Positions 44,618-54,150 of a DNA stretch of 64,000 bases are shown piece after piece. The notes beneath the pieces were generated by a model, which was not told the origin of the DNA, made no database searches, and saw nothing but the letters and a program-made list of their open reading frames with translations. The stretch is from Chloroflexi bacterium HGW-Chloroflexi-10 (GTDB lineage Bacteria > Chloroflexota > Anaerolineae > Anaerolineales > Anaerolineaceae), in assembly GCA_002840755.1 (NCBI GenBank), contig PHBZ01000024.1, forward strand, positions 1-64,000. The letters are read 5' to 3'. Every line of letters starts with the position of its first letter. The stretch's first letter is position 1. A program made the position numbers and the translations under genes.

Positions 44618-46204
44618 TTAACCAGCCGGTTTTAACAAAGTAATCAATAAAGCAACCAATACAAAAACCCACATAATACCACCTTGTTCTTCCAATAAAC
44701 GCGAAAAAAGTTCGGTAAACCAACGAAAAACAGCCAGTATATTCCCAAATATTTTGTAAAGCCAATTTAATTTTAATATTCCAGTTACTATATCGCCCAA
44801 TTTTTCCAAAAATTTAAAGATCCATTCTGAATACTCAGCTAAACCGGACAATCGCCTTAAAACCAGTATTAAGAGTAATGGGACTAAAAATGCAAACACA
44901 CTTGCCCACAGAACACCTGTTTGGAACCAATTGATACCGCTCAGAAAAAAAATCAACCATTGTGTAAGGATAGGGAAAAATAGACCCAAAGGATAAATAA
45001 CCCAGACCCATCTTTCATGGTTGGCTGTTTGAGGAGATGATTTTAGAATCAATCGTAAATAACCAAATATAAGCAATAAAACGGAAAAGACATTTAATAG
45101 TGTTTGAAATATATGTTCGGGTGCAATTATAGCCACCCAGCCAGCAGCAGAGGGTGTAAAAGGCAATCCGGAAAAACCTACCACAGCCAATAAAGGTAGA
45201 GTCTGAATTTTTACCGTTCGTGTTGAGTACAAGAATAGGACCGAACCATTTAAGACCAGGCTCAATCCCCATGCCAGGCTGGCCGGTGAATTCCCCACCA
45301 TACAGGAGTAAATTGCTAGAGCTGCCATAGAAATTATCCAGAATGGCCTGCCTTCCAACTCGTTTTTGACCACTAACCACATCACAGCCGCAAAGAATGC
45401 CGCCAATGAAACCAGAGTATATAAAAGGTTTTCGCCGACTCCAACAAACATGCCGCCGGAAAATCGGATTAGGACAACCAAACTACTCATCACCGAAAGA
45501 TTTCGAATTGCGTTTCCAATCCCCCTACGAAATGGCAGTTCATTTGCATAAGGCAGATTTAGTGGAAGAACTCCCATTCTAAATCCTACAGCAATGATCA
45601 CCAGCATACCGATATTTCCGGTAACATGATTGAAATCTAATGGTGTACCCAAAGAATAGCTCGCCATCACGGCAATGATTAAAACGATGCTTCCTAGAAA
45701 TCGTATTGAAAAACCGCTTACAGCTTCATTGATTGATTTTTCGGTCTTTACCGTTCGGAGAATCACCACCAGTTCTGTTACATCAACCATTGCCCATACT
45801 AACAATATCGAAAGAACACTTGAACTAAGCACAGCCACAATACCCATTGCACTGATCAAACAAATACCAGACCAGACATTGGTTGTTGGTAATTCTTCCA
45901 TTCGGGTCGAATCGGTTAGAATGATGGCCAGTTGTACTGCACTGATTGCAAAAGCTAGTGACCACGAAAACACATCTAATTTTAATACAATGCCATCAAC
46001 AAACAATTCTTCAAGCGGAAACCATTTTGTAAAAGATTGTTCCAGGGGAATGAACCAGCGCAATGCTAAAAGAATTCCCCACTGTGAAATCGAAAATCCC
46101 AGTGCGGCTAACCAGATTCTGCCCCTATTGATATTTAATTGACGCAAAACCAGCAGAACAATTGCTGCGACTATCAACCAGCCAAAAGATAAAATCATGG
46201 GCAT
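44618..46204 (-). CDS. Complex I/Hyf antiporter-like membrane subunit (NuoL/HyfB-related)
   Basis: 528 residues, ~14-15 hydrophobic helices. FRMGVLPLNLPYANELPF aligns with the family's FK...PFH.WLPDA helix, with Arg for Lys and Asn for His. In the TM5 helix (LSILLVWAMVDVTELVVIL) the usual Glu after Trp is Ala, with acids further along. It is therefore a strongly divergent subunit. The C-terminus carries an amphipathic stretch and a final helix, reminiscent of NuoL's lateral arm. First gene of the three-gene membrane cluster; it begins 11 nt after hydA ends. Confidence 0.68.
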   Translation of the reverse strand: MPMILSFGWLIVAAIVLLVLRQLNINRGRIWLAALGFSISQWGILLALRWFIPLEQSFTKWFPLEELFVDGIVLKLDVFSWSLAFAISAVQLAIILTDSTRMEELPTTNVWSGICLISAMGIVAVLSSSVLSILLVWAMVDVTELVVILRTVKTEKSINEAVSGFSIRFLGSIVLIIAVMASYSLGTPLDFNHVTGNIGMLVIIAVGFRMGVLPLNLPYANELPFRRGIGNAIRNLSVMSSLVVLIRFSGGMFVGVGENLLYTLVSLAAFFAAVMWLVVKNELEGRPFWIISMAALAIYSCMVGNSPASLAWGLSLVLNGSVLFLYSTRTVKIQTLPLLAVVGFSGLPFTPSAAGWVAIIAPEHIFQTLLNVFSVLLLIFGYLRLILKSSPQTANHERWVWVIYPLGLFFPILTQWLIFFLSGINWFQTGVLWASVFAFLVPLLLILVLRRLSGLAEYSEWIFKFLEKLGDIVTGILKLNWLYKIFGNILAVFRWFTELFSRLLEEQGGIMWVFVLVALLITLLKPAG

Positions 46205-46214
46205 GGAGAATTAA

Positions 46215-47639
46215 TTACATCACCGTTGCAAACGGTGTCCTTTTTATATACTTACCCTGACCAGAATTGCCCAACCAATGCTGGCCATCCACGATTAATT
46301 TGCCTCTTAAAAACACTTTATCCGTATATCCTTGTAAAACCCAACCTTCAAAAAGATTGTAATCCGTCCTGTGATGAGACCAATTAACTCCGTAGTTGGG
46401 GATTTTCATTTTAGGATCCCAAATAACAATATCTGCGTCACTACCAGGCAAGATGCTTCCTTTCTGAGGGTATAACCCAAATATTTTTGCTGGGTTGGTA
46501 GACATCAGTGCTACAAACTGATTAGGAGTAATTCTACCTTTTGAGACACTCTCTGTCCATAACACTGGTAAACGATCTCCAACACATGGCAATCCATTGG
46601 GTATTTTTGTAAAGTTATCCTTTCCTAGTTCTTTTCCAGGGATGGTTATGGGTTGTCCTTCATATTGAATTGGCATTTTGCCATCATAAAAAAAGGGGCA
46701 GTGGTCCGTTGCTATAACCTGAATGGTTCCGTTTTTTAATGCTAACCATAAACCTTCATTATCTTCTTCAGTGCGCATCGGAGGGGAACATATCCATTTT
46801 GCTCCATCAGGTCGGCGCAAATGATCAATATTAAAAAATAAGTATTGTGGACACGTTTCACCCATCACAGGTAAGCCCAGTTCTCGGGCATATTGTAACT
46901 GATCAGCCTCTCCCGCTGCATTCATATGGACGATATACAGAGGAGCACCGCTTTGGGCAGATAAGGATACACCTCTTGCTACCGCTTCTACAGCTCCCCA
47001 TGCCGGGCGGGTTAATGCATGGTAAACCGGTTCAAAATGACCGGCTGCAAGTGCTTCTTCCACCAATATATCAATGACATCCCCATTTTCGGCATGTAGC
47101 ATGGTAAGAAATCCATATTCTTTTGCTATTCGCATAGTTCGAAAAATATCGCCATCTAATAACCGCAAACGATTGTTATAGGCAGTAAATACTTTTAAGG
47201 TCGTAATTCCTTCCGGAATCAATTGAGGAATAGTGTCTGCGACATTCTGATTAAATGCAGTAATGTTCATGTGAAAACCAAAATCGATAGCAGCCTTGTG
47301 GTCGGCTTTTGCATGCCAATCATCCACATCTCGAATTAATTGATCACTATTTTGGGGAACAAAATCAATCACCGTTGTCGTCCCCCCAAAAGCAGCAGCT
47401 TTATGACCGGTGTAATGATCATCCGAAGAAACCGTATCAAACATGGGCAAATCAAAATGAGTATGCACATCCACACCGCCTGGAAGGATCAATTTGCCAG
47501 TGACATCAAATTGCTCAAAATTCTCGCTCACAGATAAATTTTTTCCTATTTGAACAATCTTTTCACCTTCAATTAATAGATCGGCAGAATAAGTCTCAGA
47601 TGATGTAATTATTGTTCCACCCCGGATCACTTTTACCAT
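46215..47639 (-). CDS. hydA: D-hydantoinase / dihydropyrimidinase
   Basis: 474 residues from the ATG at 47639 (GAGGTAACC directly upstream); the 25 codons of open frame before it have no ribosome site. Cyclic amidohydrolase with a two-metal site: GVDVHTHFDLPM (HxH), carboxylated Lys in GITTLKVFTAY, MLHAENGDV, YIVHMNAAG and the catalytic Asp in IATDHCPF. Opens the ring of hydantoins, dihydropyrimidines or allantoin-like ureides. HydA homologues sit in anaerobic purine-degradation clusters with YgeW and ArcC, both present 15 kb upstream here. Confidence 0.9.
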   Translation of the reverse strand: MVKVIRGGTIITSSETYSADLLIEGEKIVQIGKNLSVSENFEQFDVTGKLILPGGVDVHTHFDLPMFDTVSSDDHYTGHKAAAFGGTTTVIDFVPQNSDQLIRDVDDWHAKADHKAAIDFGFHMNITAFNQNVADTIPQLIPEGITTLKVFTAYNNRLRLLDGDIFRTMRIAKEYGFLTMLHAENGDVIDILVEEALAAGHFEPVYHALTRPAWGAVEAVARGVSLSAQSGAPLYIVHMNAAGEADQLQYARELGLPVMGETCPQYLFFNIDHLRRPDGAKWICSPPMRTEEDNEGLWLALKNGTIQVIATDHCPFFYDGKMPIQYEGQPITIPGKELGKDNFTKIPNGLPCVGDRLPVLWTESVSKGRITPNQFVALMSTNPAKIFGLYPQKGSILPGSDADIVIWDPKMKIPNYGVNWSHHRTDYNLFEGWVLQGYTDKVFLRGKLIVDGQHWLGNSGQGKYIKRTPFATVM

Positions 47640-47744
47640 GGTTACCTCGATTCTTAACCTTATCAGCAGGATTAATGTATAACATCGGCCTTCCCCCTTA
47701 TTATAATAAATCATTCAAAGGGCGCTATAAATCGAACAAGGATG

Positions 47745-48314
47745 CTATCCATCCTTTGCCTTTTTAATCTTATCTAAATCCTTAAAAATAGCCATCCAAT
47801 CAACTTCCCAATCGGTGTCCAATTCCACTGAGCTGCTATAACCCTGAGTTTCAGCACGCTCTCTCAGAGTATTCCACAGCAAAATTTTTTCTTCTCCCGA
47901 AACGATCAGATCCCTCAGCGTTTTAGCCCGGAGAAGTAGTCCACCGGTTGTATAAAAAAATGTTACCCTACGCCAACGGTCAGCCAAAATTGGTTGGGCT
48001 AATGGTTGCAATGGACCAAGTTGTATTTTGTAATATTCCTCTGATGCCCGCGGATGATCTAATTCATCTCTAAAAAGGCTGGCCCGAGTGGTCAACTCAT
48101 GCCCTGTGATTCTGGCAATCTGGCTGATCTGCCACCTTTGGGATTCGCCGAAAGCACCTGTTTGATAAAACGCAATAAAATCAGCCGATATTAATTTTGG
48201 AGCGCTCTTTATTGGCACACGATACCATCCCAATAAACGTGCGATCTCCATATCTTTAAGACTGGGAATAATTGCCACTAAAACAAGATCCAATTCTGCA
48301 GGATAACGGCTCAT
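47745..48314 (-). CDS. Conserved-looking hypothetical protein
   Basis: 189 residues, soluble, no signal. Contains LGWYRVPIKSAPKLISADFIAFYQTGAF and many aromatic and basic residues in the second half (ADRWRRVTFFYTT). I do not recognise the family. The pattern of a small beta-rich domain with a helical tail could bind nucleic acid, but this is a guess. A hairpin separates it from the PLP-enzyme gene upstream; hydA follows 105 nt later. Confidence 0.65.
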   Translation of the reverse strand: MSRYPAELDLVLVAIIPSLKDMEIARLLGWYRVPIKSAPKLISADFIAFYQTGAFGESQRWQISQIARITGHELTTRASLFRDELDHPRASEEYYKIQLGPLQPLAQPILADRWRRVTFFYTTGGLLLRAKTLRDLIVSGEEKILLWNTLRERAETQGYSSSVELDTDWEVDWMAIFKDLDKIKKAKDG

Positions 48315-48334
48315 TTTCCCTCCAACTTTAAATG

Positions 48335-48367
48335 TTTTAGAGGAGTCAAATGATGACTCCTCTAAAA
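48335..48367 (-). terminator. Hairpin after the PLP-enzyme gene
   Basis: TTTTAGAGGAGTC (48335-48347) pairs perfectly over 13 bp with GACTCCTCTAAAA (48355-48367), loop of 7. The U-rich side is built into the stem; no free T tract follows, so termination may be partial. Confidence 0.6.
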
Positions 48368-48377
48368 TTATTTTGAT

Positions 48378-49856
48378 TTACAAATAATTCTGTATAAGAC
48401 CAACTTCATGATTGAATTCATCAATCAGTTCGTCCATTTCTGTGATTTGTGATTGGAACCCAGTCCAATAATCCGCGTCATACCATTGATCCATGATTTC
48501 TTGATAGGTACGGCCTTGTTGTTCTACCCATGTGTAATACTTTAAATTGTGTATCCGTTTGCGGTCCTGGTAAGTCAATTCCTGTAAATGATCGGTAGAT
48601 TCACTCATCAGATCGCCGGCATAGGCTTCCGCTGCGTCATATGCAGTGAATTCCCCAAATTCTTCACGGTACTCTTCAATGCGGGTGCCATACAATTCCA
48701 TCGAGTCGGTCAATACGGAAAGAACCACATCATTATCGGTCAGGTCATAATATTTGGCGAATTTTATGGCGGTTAGCATATTTGCAATACCGGAAAAACC
48801 AAATAAATTTAAATTTGCGATGTCTTCTGCAGAAACTCCTTTTTTCGCAAGATATTTTTGTCCTTCGGGTTCATTGAATAGCCTTGAAATACGTACAACT
48901 GAATTATCATCAATCGCGGCCACCAAGTCGGTATTTTTAACATTATGAATCCAGGGAACATGCTTATCACCTATCCCTTCGATTCGATGCGCACCAAATC
49001 CATTATTTAAAAGTGTGGGACATTGTAATGCTTCAGATGCTATTACTTTTGAAGTAGGATATTTTTGTTTTAATAAATCACCCGTTGCGATGGTACCGGC
49101 TGAACCCGTGGTTAGACACACGCCAGCAAAATTACCATTGACGCCCAATTCTGCTTCGAGAACATCCAGCATCGCGTGTCCTGTTACATTGTAATGCCAT
49201 AAATAATTCCCAAATTCTTCGAATTGATTAAAGATTACGAGCGGTTCACCGGATGCGCGCAGTTCCCAACATTTATCAAATATTTCCTTCACATTGGATT
49301 CGGTTCCGGGTGTAGCAATAACCTGGCTTGCAATTTTATTCAACCACTCGAAGCGTTCCTTACTCATACCCTCCGGCAAAATCGCAATCGATTGACAAGC
49401 CATTAAAGCCGAATCATACGCTCCACCGCGGCAATAATTCCCAGTGGATGGCCAGACCGCCTTTTGGTATGTAGGGTCAAATTGTCCGGTTACCAACCGA
49501 GGCACCAAACATCCATAAGCTGCACCCACTTTATGTGCTCCAGTTGGGAACCATTTCCCAACAAGAACCAGAATTCGCGCATCAACACCAGTAATGGATT
49601 TAGGGATTTCTATATAATTTGCCTTCCCATAATTTCCGCCATGTGCCTTGGGTTGGTTTTTCCAGGTGATCCGGAATAAGTTGCGTGGATGGAGATCCCA
49701 GAGACCAATTCCAGCCAATTCTGCCTTGATTTTTTCCGGTACGAGATCCGGATTAATTTGCTGGTTGAATGTAGGTAAAATAATGTTCTGCGCACGGAAT
49801 CGCTCAATCGCATTTTTTCTGCCGTCTTTGTTTATCAATAAATCTATTTTTGCCAT
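48378..49856 (-). CDS. Fold-type II PLP-dependent enzyme, substrate unknown
   Basis: 492 residues. Tryptophan-synthase-beta/cysteine-synthase fold: candidate PLP lysine in FPTGAHKVGAAYG (~residue 109), WPSTGNYCRGGAYDSA loop, and a glycine-rich phosphate loop TTGSAGTIATGD. It is longer than cysteine synthase or threonine dehydratase (~320-400) and has a distinct acidic C-terminal region. It is not the YgeX diaminopropionate lyase by sequence, but occupies a comparable place near hydantoinase and carbamoyltransferase genes. GT2 gene ends 2 nt upstream, so they are probably cotranscribed. Confidence 0.78.
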   Translation of the reverse strand: MAKIDLLINKDGRKNAIERFRAQNIILPTFNQQINPDLVPEKIKAELAGIGLWDLHPRNLFRITWKNQPKAHGGNYGKANYIEIPKSITGVDARILVLVGKWFPTGAHKVGAAYGCLVPRLVTGQFDPTYQKAVWPSTGNYCRGGAYDSALMACQSIAILPEGMSKERFEWLNKIASQVIATPGTESNVKEIFDKCWELRASGEPLVIFNQFEEFGNYLWHYNVTGHAMLDVLEAELGVNGNFAGVCLTTGSAGTIATGDLLKQKYPTSKVIASEALQCPTLLNNGFGAHRIEGIGDKHVPWIHNVKNTDLVAAIDDNSVVRISRLFNEPEGQKYLAKKGVSAEDIANLNLFGFSGIANMLTAIKFAKYYDLTDNDVVLSVLTDSMELYGTRIEEYREEFGEFTAYDAAEAYAGDLMSESTDHLQELTYQDRKRIHNLKYYTWVEQQGRTYQEIMDQWYDADYWTGFQSQITEMDELIDEFNHEVGLIQNYL

Positions 49857-49858
49857 TA

Positions 49859-50830
49859 TTATTTATTCTCCTGATGGGTATTATTTTTATTCTCAAAATC
49901 AGCCGGGCTTTGGCTGACAATATATAAAGGGCGTCCTTTTACTTCATCATAAATTCGTCCTATGTATTCACCAAGAATACCTAAGGATATTAATTGCACA
50001 CCTCCAAGGAATAAAACAGCTACCAATGTTGTTGCTTGTCCAAAAAATGATTGTGATCCAGTGAAACGCATTACTGCAACGATTGGGATGGCGATAATAC
50101 TGATACCTGCAGCGATAAACCCGAGGTAGGTAGCTAATTGTAAAGGTACGTACGAAAAACCTGTAATAGCGGTTAAAGCCAGGCGCAGCATTTTTTTGAA
50201 TGGGTACTTCGTGGAACCGGCAAAACGCGCAGCCCTTTTATAGGAAACACCAACTTGTTTAAATCCAACCCAAGCAGACATACCACGCAAGAATCGGTGA
50301 TGCTCACGCATGGTATTCATAACATTCACAACCTTGCGGTCCATGAGCCGGAAATCACCAGTATCTAATGGGATCTTTATATCTGTAATTCGAAAAATAA
50401 ACCGGTAAAAAAGCGACGCCGTAAAGGTTTTAAACCAGGTTTCCCCTTCTCTTTCGGCCCGCACAGCGTAAACAACTTCATATCCTTCCCGCCATTTCTG
50501 GATCAAATCCAAAATAACTTCAGGAGGATCCTGCATGTCCGCATCAATAATCGTAACAGCTTTTCCACGGCTGTAATCCAATCCGGCTGTCACAGCAATT
50601 TGATGTCCAAAATTCCTGGCAAAAATTACCGGCCGAACTCTGGCATCTTTTGATGCCAATTCTTTAATAAGTTCACTGGAACCATCCGATGATCCATCAT
50701 CAATCAGGATCAATTCCCATGGTTCACTAGCTTTATTCATTACATCTGTTATTCTTTGATATAAAATGGGTAAATTCTCAAGCTCATTAAATATCGGTGC
50801 TATGATTGAAAAAACTACTTGATCTTCCAA
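49859..50830 (-). CDS. Family 2 glycosyltransferase with two C-terminal membrane helices (GtrB/DPM1-like)
   Basis: 323 residues. GT-A catalytic domain: [33 protein letters not shown] (metal-binding DxD), [11 protein letters not shown]. Two transmembrane helices follow (~235-305), ending in [19 protein letters not shown]. This is the architecture of enzymes that make polyprenyl-phosphate sugars for envelope glycosylation. Its placement between a threonine synthase and a PLP enzyme looks incidental to catabolism. Confidence 0.92.
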   Translation of the reverse strand: MEDQVVFSIIAPIFNELENLPILYQRITDVMNKASEPWELILIDDGSSDGSSELIKELASKDARVRPVIFARNFGHQIAVTAGLDYSRGKAVTIIDADMQDPPEVILDLIQKWREGYEVVYAVRAEREGETWFKTFTASLFYRFIFRITDIKIPLDTGDFRLMDRKVVNVMNTMREHHRFLRGMSAWVGFKQVGVSYKRAARFAGSTKYPFKKMLRLALTAITGFSYVPLQLATYLGFIAAGISIIAIPIVAVMRFTGSQSFFGQATTLVAVLFLGGVQLISLGILGEYIGRIYDEVKGRPLYIVSQSPADFENKNNTHQENK

Positions 50831-50851
50831 CAGAATTCCTCCTGAAACAAT

Positions 50852-52099
50852 TTATTTTAATAAGAGATCTCTTAATGCTTTCATGCTGGGCTCAATAATC
50901 GGCGCATTCTTAACCGCGCTTGTGGCTGCCCGCACATCTTTTAAACCTGATCCGGTATTGATCACAACAACAGGATCATCAGAGGAAATTCGACCTCCCA
51001 GAATCGCTTTTTCCAGGCCAGCGTAAGCCGCTGCACCTGCCGGCTCAGCAAAAATACCAACTTTTCCCAGGGCTACTATTGAGTTTAAAATTTCCTGATC
51101 AGACACAACTTCATAGGACCCACCCGTTTGAGTTACAGCCCGCACAGCACGAACTCCATCTCGGGGAAGATCCACGGATATGCTGTCCGCAATGGTGTTA
51201 GCTGCTACAGGGAAAATCTCCTCATTATTCGAAAAGAATGCATTTGCAATTGCAGCGGAACCTTCTGCTTGTACACCAAATAAGCGCGGCATTTGTTCAA
51301 TCCAACCTAATGCTAACAGGTCCTTAAATCCTTTATGGATACCAGAAATGATATTTCCATCGCCTACAGAAACAAAAACACAAAGTGGTTTTTGATATTT
51401 CGTACCCCCCGTCATTATAGCTTCCCAAATTTCAAACGAAGCAGTCTTTTTGCCTTCCACCGTAAAAGGGTTATAACCGGTATTCCGACAATACCAGCCA
51501 AACTCTTCAGCTGCTTTCACTGTCAAATCAAACGCGGCATCATAATTGCCATCAACAAGGATTACCTGAGCGCCAAACACTAATAATTGTGCGACCTTTG
51601 CCACTGGAGCAGTTCTGGGAGCGAAAATAACCGACTTTTGCCCTACAGCTGCTGTCATTCCAGCTAAAGCAGCTCCTGCATTACCGGTAGAAGCAGTAAC
51701 AATCAATTCTGCCTGTATTTCCCGAGCGCGTCCAACTACAATTGCACTCGCCCTATCTTTAAAGGATGCCGTTGGATTCCTGCCTTCATCCTTGATCCAA
51801 AGTTCCCGCAGCCCCAAATTCTCTTGAAGTTGTCTGGGAGAATACAAAGGAGTAAATCCGGCAGTTCGCAACGGGGTTCCCTCCCCTCCCGGATCCTCTA
51901 CCGGTAGTAATGGCAGATAACGCCATAATGAGGAATCATTTCTGGATATAATGTCAGATATTTCGTAACGTTTACGAATTGAAACCGTATCCATGACAAC
52001 ATCCAGATTCCCTCCATCTTTTGGACAGGTATAAATCAACTGAGAAAATGCATATTCTGTCTTACATATAGAACAGCAATATCCTAAAAATTTTTGCAT
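50852..52099 (-). CDS. thrC: Threonine synthase
   Basis: 415 residues. An N-terminal zinc-ribbon-like segment (CCSIC...CPKDGG) is followed by the PLP fold: Lys in NPTASFKDRASA, ASTGNAGAALAG, and the phosphate loop VSVGDGNIISG. Converts O-phosphohomoserine to threonine. The zinc-ribbon N-terminus is common in archaeal and Chloroflexota ThrC-like proteins, some of which have other substrates. It lies 6 nt upstream of nothing related: next upstream is the ABC permease at 52106, so a role in the catabolic island cannot be ruled out. Confidence 0.8.
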   Translation of the reverse strand: MQKFLGYCCSICKTEYAFSQLIYTCPKDGGNLDVVMDTVSIRKRYEISDIISRNDSSLWRYLPLLPVEDPGGEGTPLRTAGFTPLYSPRQLQENLGLRELWIKDEGRNPTASFKDRASAIVVGRAREIQAELIVTASTGNAGAALAGMTAAVGQKSVIFAPRTAPVAKVAQLLVFGAQVILVDGNYDAAFDLTVKAAEEFGWYCRNTGYNPFTVEGKKTASFEIWEAIMTGGTKYQKPLCVFVSVGDGNIISGIHKGFKDLLALGWIEQMPRLFGVQAEGSAAIANAFFSNNEEIFPVAANTIADSISVDLPRDGVRAVRAVTQTGGSYEVVSDQEILNSIVALGKVGIFAEPAGAAAYAGLEKAILGGRISSDDPVVVINTGSGLKDVRAATSAVKNAPIIEPSMKALRDLLLK

Positions 52100-52105
52100 C
52101 TCAAA

Positions 52106-53101
52106 TTATCCTTCCCGATTCATCGGGTTTTTCAATGAACTGGGTGCAGTAGAACGCAAAGACAATATAAATTTTTTCCATTGTTCCAGTTCAGCATTCT
52201 GAAGGTTACTTACTTTAGACTGAAACCAATCTCTATTCCCAATATTTATCACGAACAAAAGCAAAACAATGAGTAGTTGTGGCAATAATGGAATCACCTG
52301 TATTGGAAGGGCACTCATATCCAAATAATTTCCATTAATAATCACAACGAATAAGCTATAGATATAAACAAAGGAAAAGCAACGTCCCGTAGACCAGCTA
52401 CCTAAAAATACCAAAATGATGACAAACCAACCAATTTCTCCAAAGGTAATACTGGATCCACGCCACCCACCATCAAGCATTATAGTAAACAGTAATCCTC
52501 CAAATGCAGATAATGCCCCACTAAGAAGAAGCATGATAATTTGGATACGCCGTACAGGAATACCGCGTTCTATTAGTGTATGTGGGCTTTCACTCAACCC
52601 TTTAAGATATAACCCTAGCCGGGATTTTTTTATAACAACAAAAAAAATAATGATTGCAAGAAAACCAAGGTAAACAAAAAAATTTTGAGCAAAGATGACC
52701 TCTCCGAGTAAAGGAATTTTTTCAAGCAGCGGAATCCGGATCGGATTAATGGAGATATTAAGTAAACCTTCATTTTGGGTTCCCACAAACACAGCCAGAG
52801 ATCGTCCAAATATAGCAATAGAAAAACCTAAAGACAGTTGAGGGATAAAAAGATAACGATTGCCAAGAGCAAATAAGAACCCACAGAAAACCCCAATTAA
52901 TAAACAAAAGAAAATTGTTAACATTAAATTTTCTGTTAGTCGATAAAACACTACAGCCATTACAGCGGATAGGACAATTGCACCATTTTGGCCAAAATTA
53001 ATCATCCCGCTTTTTTGAATCAACAATTCGCTGATTAATATGAAAATTAAAGGTGTGGCTATCAATACTGTCGATGCTAACAATTCAGATAATTGATCCA
53101 T
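52106..53101 (-). CDS. BMP-type nucleoside ABC transporter permease B (second system)
   Basis: 331 residues, ~9-10 membrane helices. Matches the YufQ/NupQ type: TPLIFILISELLIQKSGMINFGQNG at the start is the characteristic family opening. Pairs with the permease gene ending 3 nt upstream. The family imports nucleosides or related purine compounds. Unlike the first system it is more divergent from the consensus (EGMM-like stretch replaced by QNGAI). Confidence 0.85.
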   Translation of the reverse strand: MDQLSELLASTVLIATPLIFILISELLIQKSGMINFGQNGAIVLSAVMAVVFYRLTENLMLTIFFCLLIGVFCGFLFALGNRYLFIPQLSLGFSIAIFGRSLAVFVGTQNEGLLNISINPIRIPLLEKIPLLGEVIFAQNFFVYLGFLAIIIFFVVIKKSRLGLYLKGLSESPHTLIERGIPVRRIQIIMLLLSGALSAFGGLLFTIMLDGGWRGSSITFGEIGWFVIILVFLGSWSTGRCFSFVYIYSLFVVIINGNYLDMSALPIQVIPLLPQLLIVLLLFVINIGNRDWFQSKVSNLQNAELEQWKKFILSLRSTAPSSLKNPMNREG

Positions 53102-53103
53102 AT

Positions 53104-54150
53104 TTATTTCCTTGGTAAAAGGAATGCATTTCTAATAGAAATTGCAAATAAAGTTACCAACAACCAGGCGCTTTGAATCACACCAGCAAAAGTGGCATTC
53201 AACTGATAGGTCATCGAAACTTGAACAATGTTAATATTGATAACAGAAAACAATAATCCTGCCAGACCAGCCCATATCACATGCTGATTTGCCAATAAAG
53301 CAATCATTATCGCCTGATAACCAATACCGGCAGTGCCGGATATACTTAATTGATGATAGGTTCCCAAAACAATTATTCCGCCACAAATACCAGCCAAAAA
53401 ACCCGAAACCATAAATGTTTGCCAGATATTCCTGGTTGTGAATGTTCCGTGAATATACTTAGCTCCCGGATTGAGCCGAAAAGCATACAGCCTCAATCCC
53501 ATTCGTGTACGCTTAAGATAGAATGACACAAATATATATAGGAAAAATGCGATAAGTAAAGCCACCAGGCTAAACCGATAACCACTAATTTCTGGCAGCC
53601 AAACCTTCTGTAAATACATATCAGATATACCAGCGGATAATGACCCAACTTTTCGCCAGGGTCCATTTACCAAATAAGTGATGATGAACACTGCAATAAT
53701 GTTTAACCCAATCCCATTTATCAATTCATGAATTCCACTATGAGTTTTTAGCAATGCACTCATAAAGGCCCATAGTGCCCCGCCAACTCCTGCTATCAAA
53801 ATGGCCAGAAGAATAATATAGACTGCGGAAATCGATTCACTCTGCAATAAGCGTACAATATAGGTCGCACTTACCGCCCCCATCATAATTTGACCCTCAA
53901 CCCCAATATTCCAGAAACCAGACCGAAAGGTAAATAAAACCGCAGAAATCGCCAATAGTAAAGGAGACCAATTCGCCAAAATATTTAACGTCCGGCCAAC
54001 AGATTGCAACGGTGGCTGAAAAGAGGTAAAAAGCGCAAACCAATTATTTGTTCCGTTTAAGAGGAGAACCAGACGAAGAATCAAGAATAAAACAATGAAG
54101 CCAAAGAAGAAAAAAATTAAAGAGAATAACCAACGCTTTTTAACCGACAT
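53104..54150 (-). CDS. BMP-type nucleoside ABC transporter permease A (second system)
   Basis: 348 residues from the ATG at 54150, which has GGAGATTATC upstream; the earlier in-frame Met codons lie inside the preceding ATPase gene without a ribosome site. YufP/NupP type: ~10 helices, SPLLLAISAVLFTFRSGFWN and GVEGQIMMGA motif. The start lies 11 nt inside the end of the ATPase gene, so translation is coupled. Confidence 0.85.
   Translation of the reverse strand: MSVKKRWLFSLIFFFFGFIVLFLILRLVLLLNGTNNWFALFTSFQPPLQSVGRTLNILANWSPLLLAISAVLFTFRSGFWNIGVEGQIMMGAVSATYIVRLLQSESISAVYIILLAILIAGVGGALWAFMSALLKTHSGIHELINGIGLNIIAVFIITYLVNGPWRKVGSLSAGISDMYLQKVWLPEISGYRFSLVALLIAFFLYIFVSFYLKRTRMGLRLYAFRLNPGAKYIHGTFTTRNIWQTFMVSGFLAGICGGIIVLGTYHQLSISGTAGIGYQAIMIALLANQHVIWAGLAGLLFSVININIVQVSMTYQLNATFAGVIQSAWLLVTLFAISIRNAFLLPRK

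Noticed and set aside
42635..46204. Respiratory complex I, group 4 hydrogenase or Mrp antiporter operon
   Set aside because: No NuoA-D/H/I, hydrogenase or MnhB/E-G genes are adjacent and key lysines are altered, so only a distant family relation is claimed.
48378..49856. YgeX diaminopropionate ammonia-lyase or TrpB
   Set aside because: Length and the motifs around the PLP lysine do not match either family.
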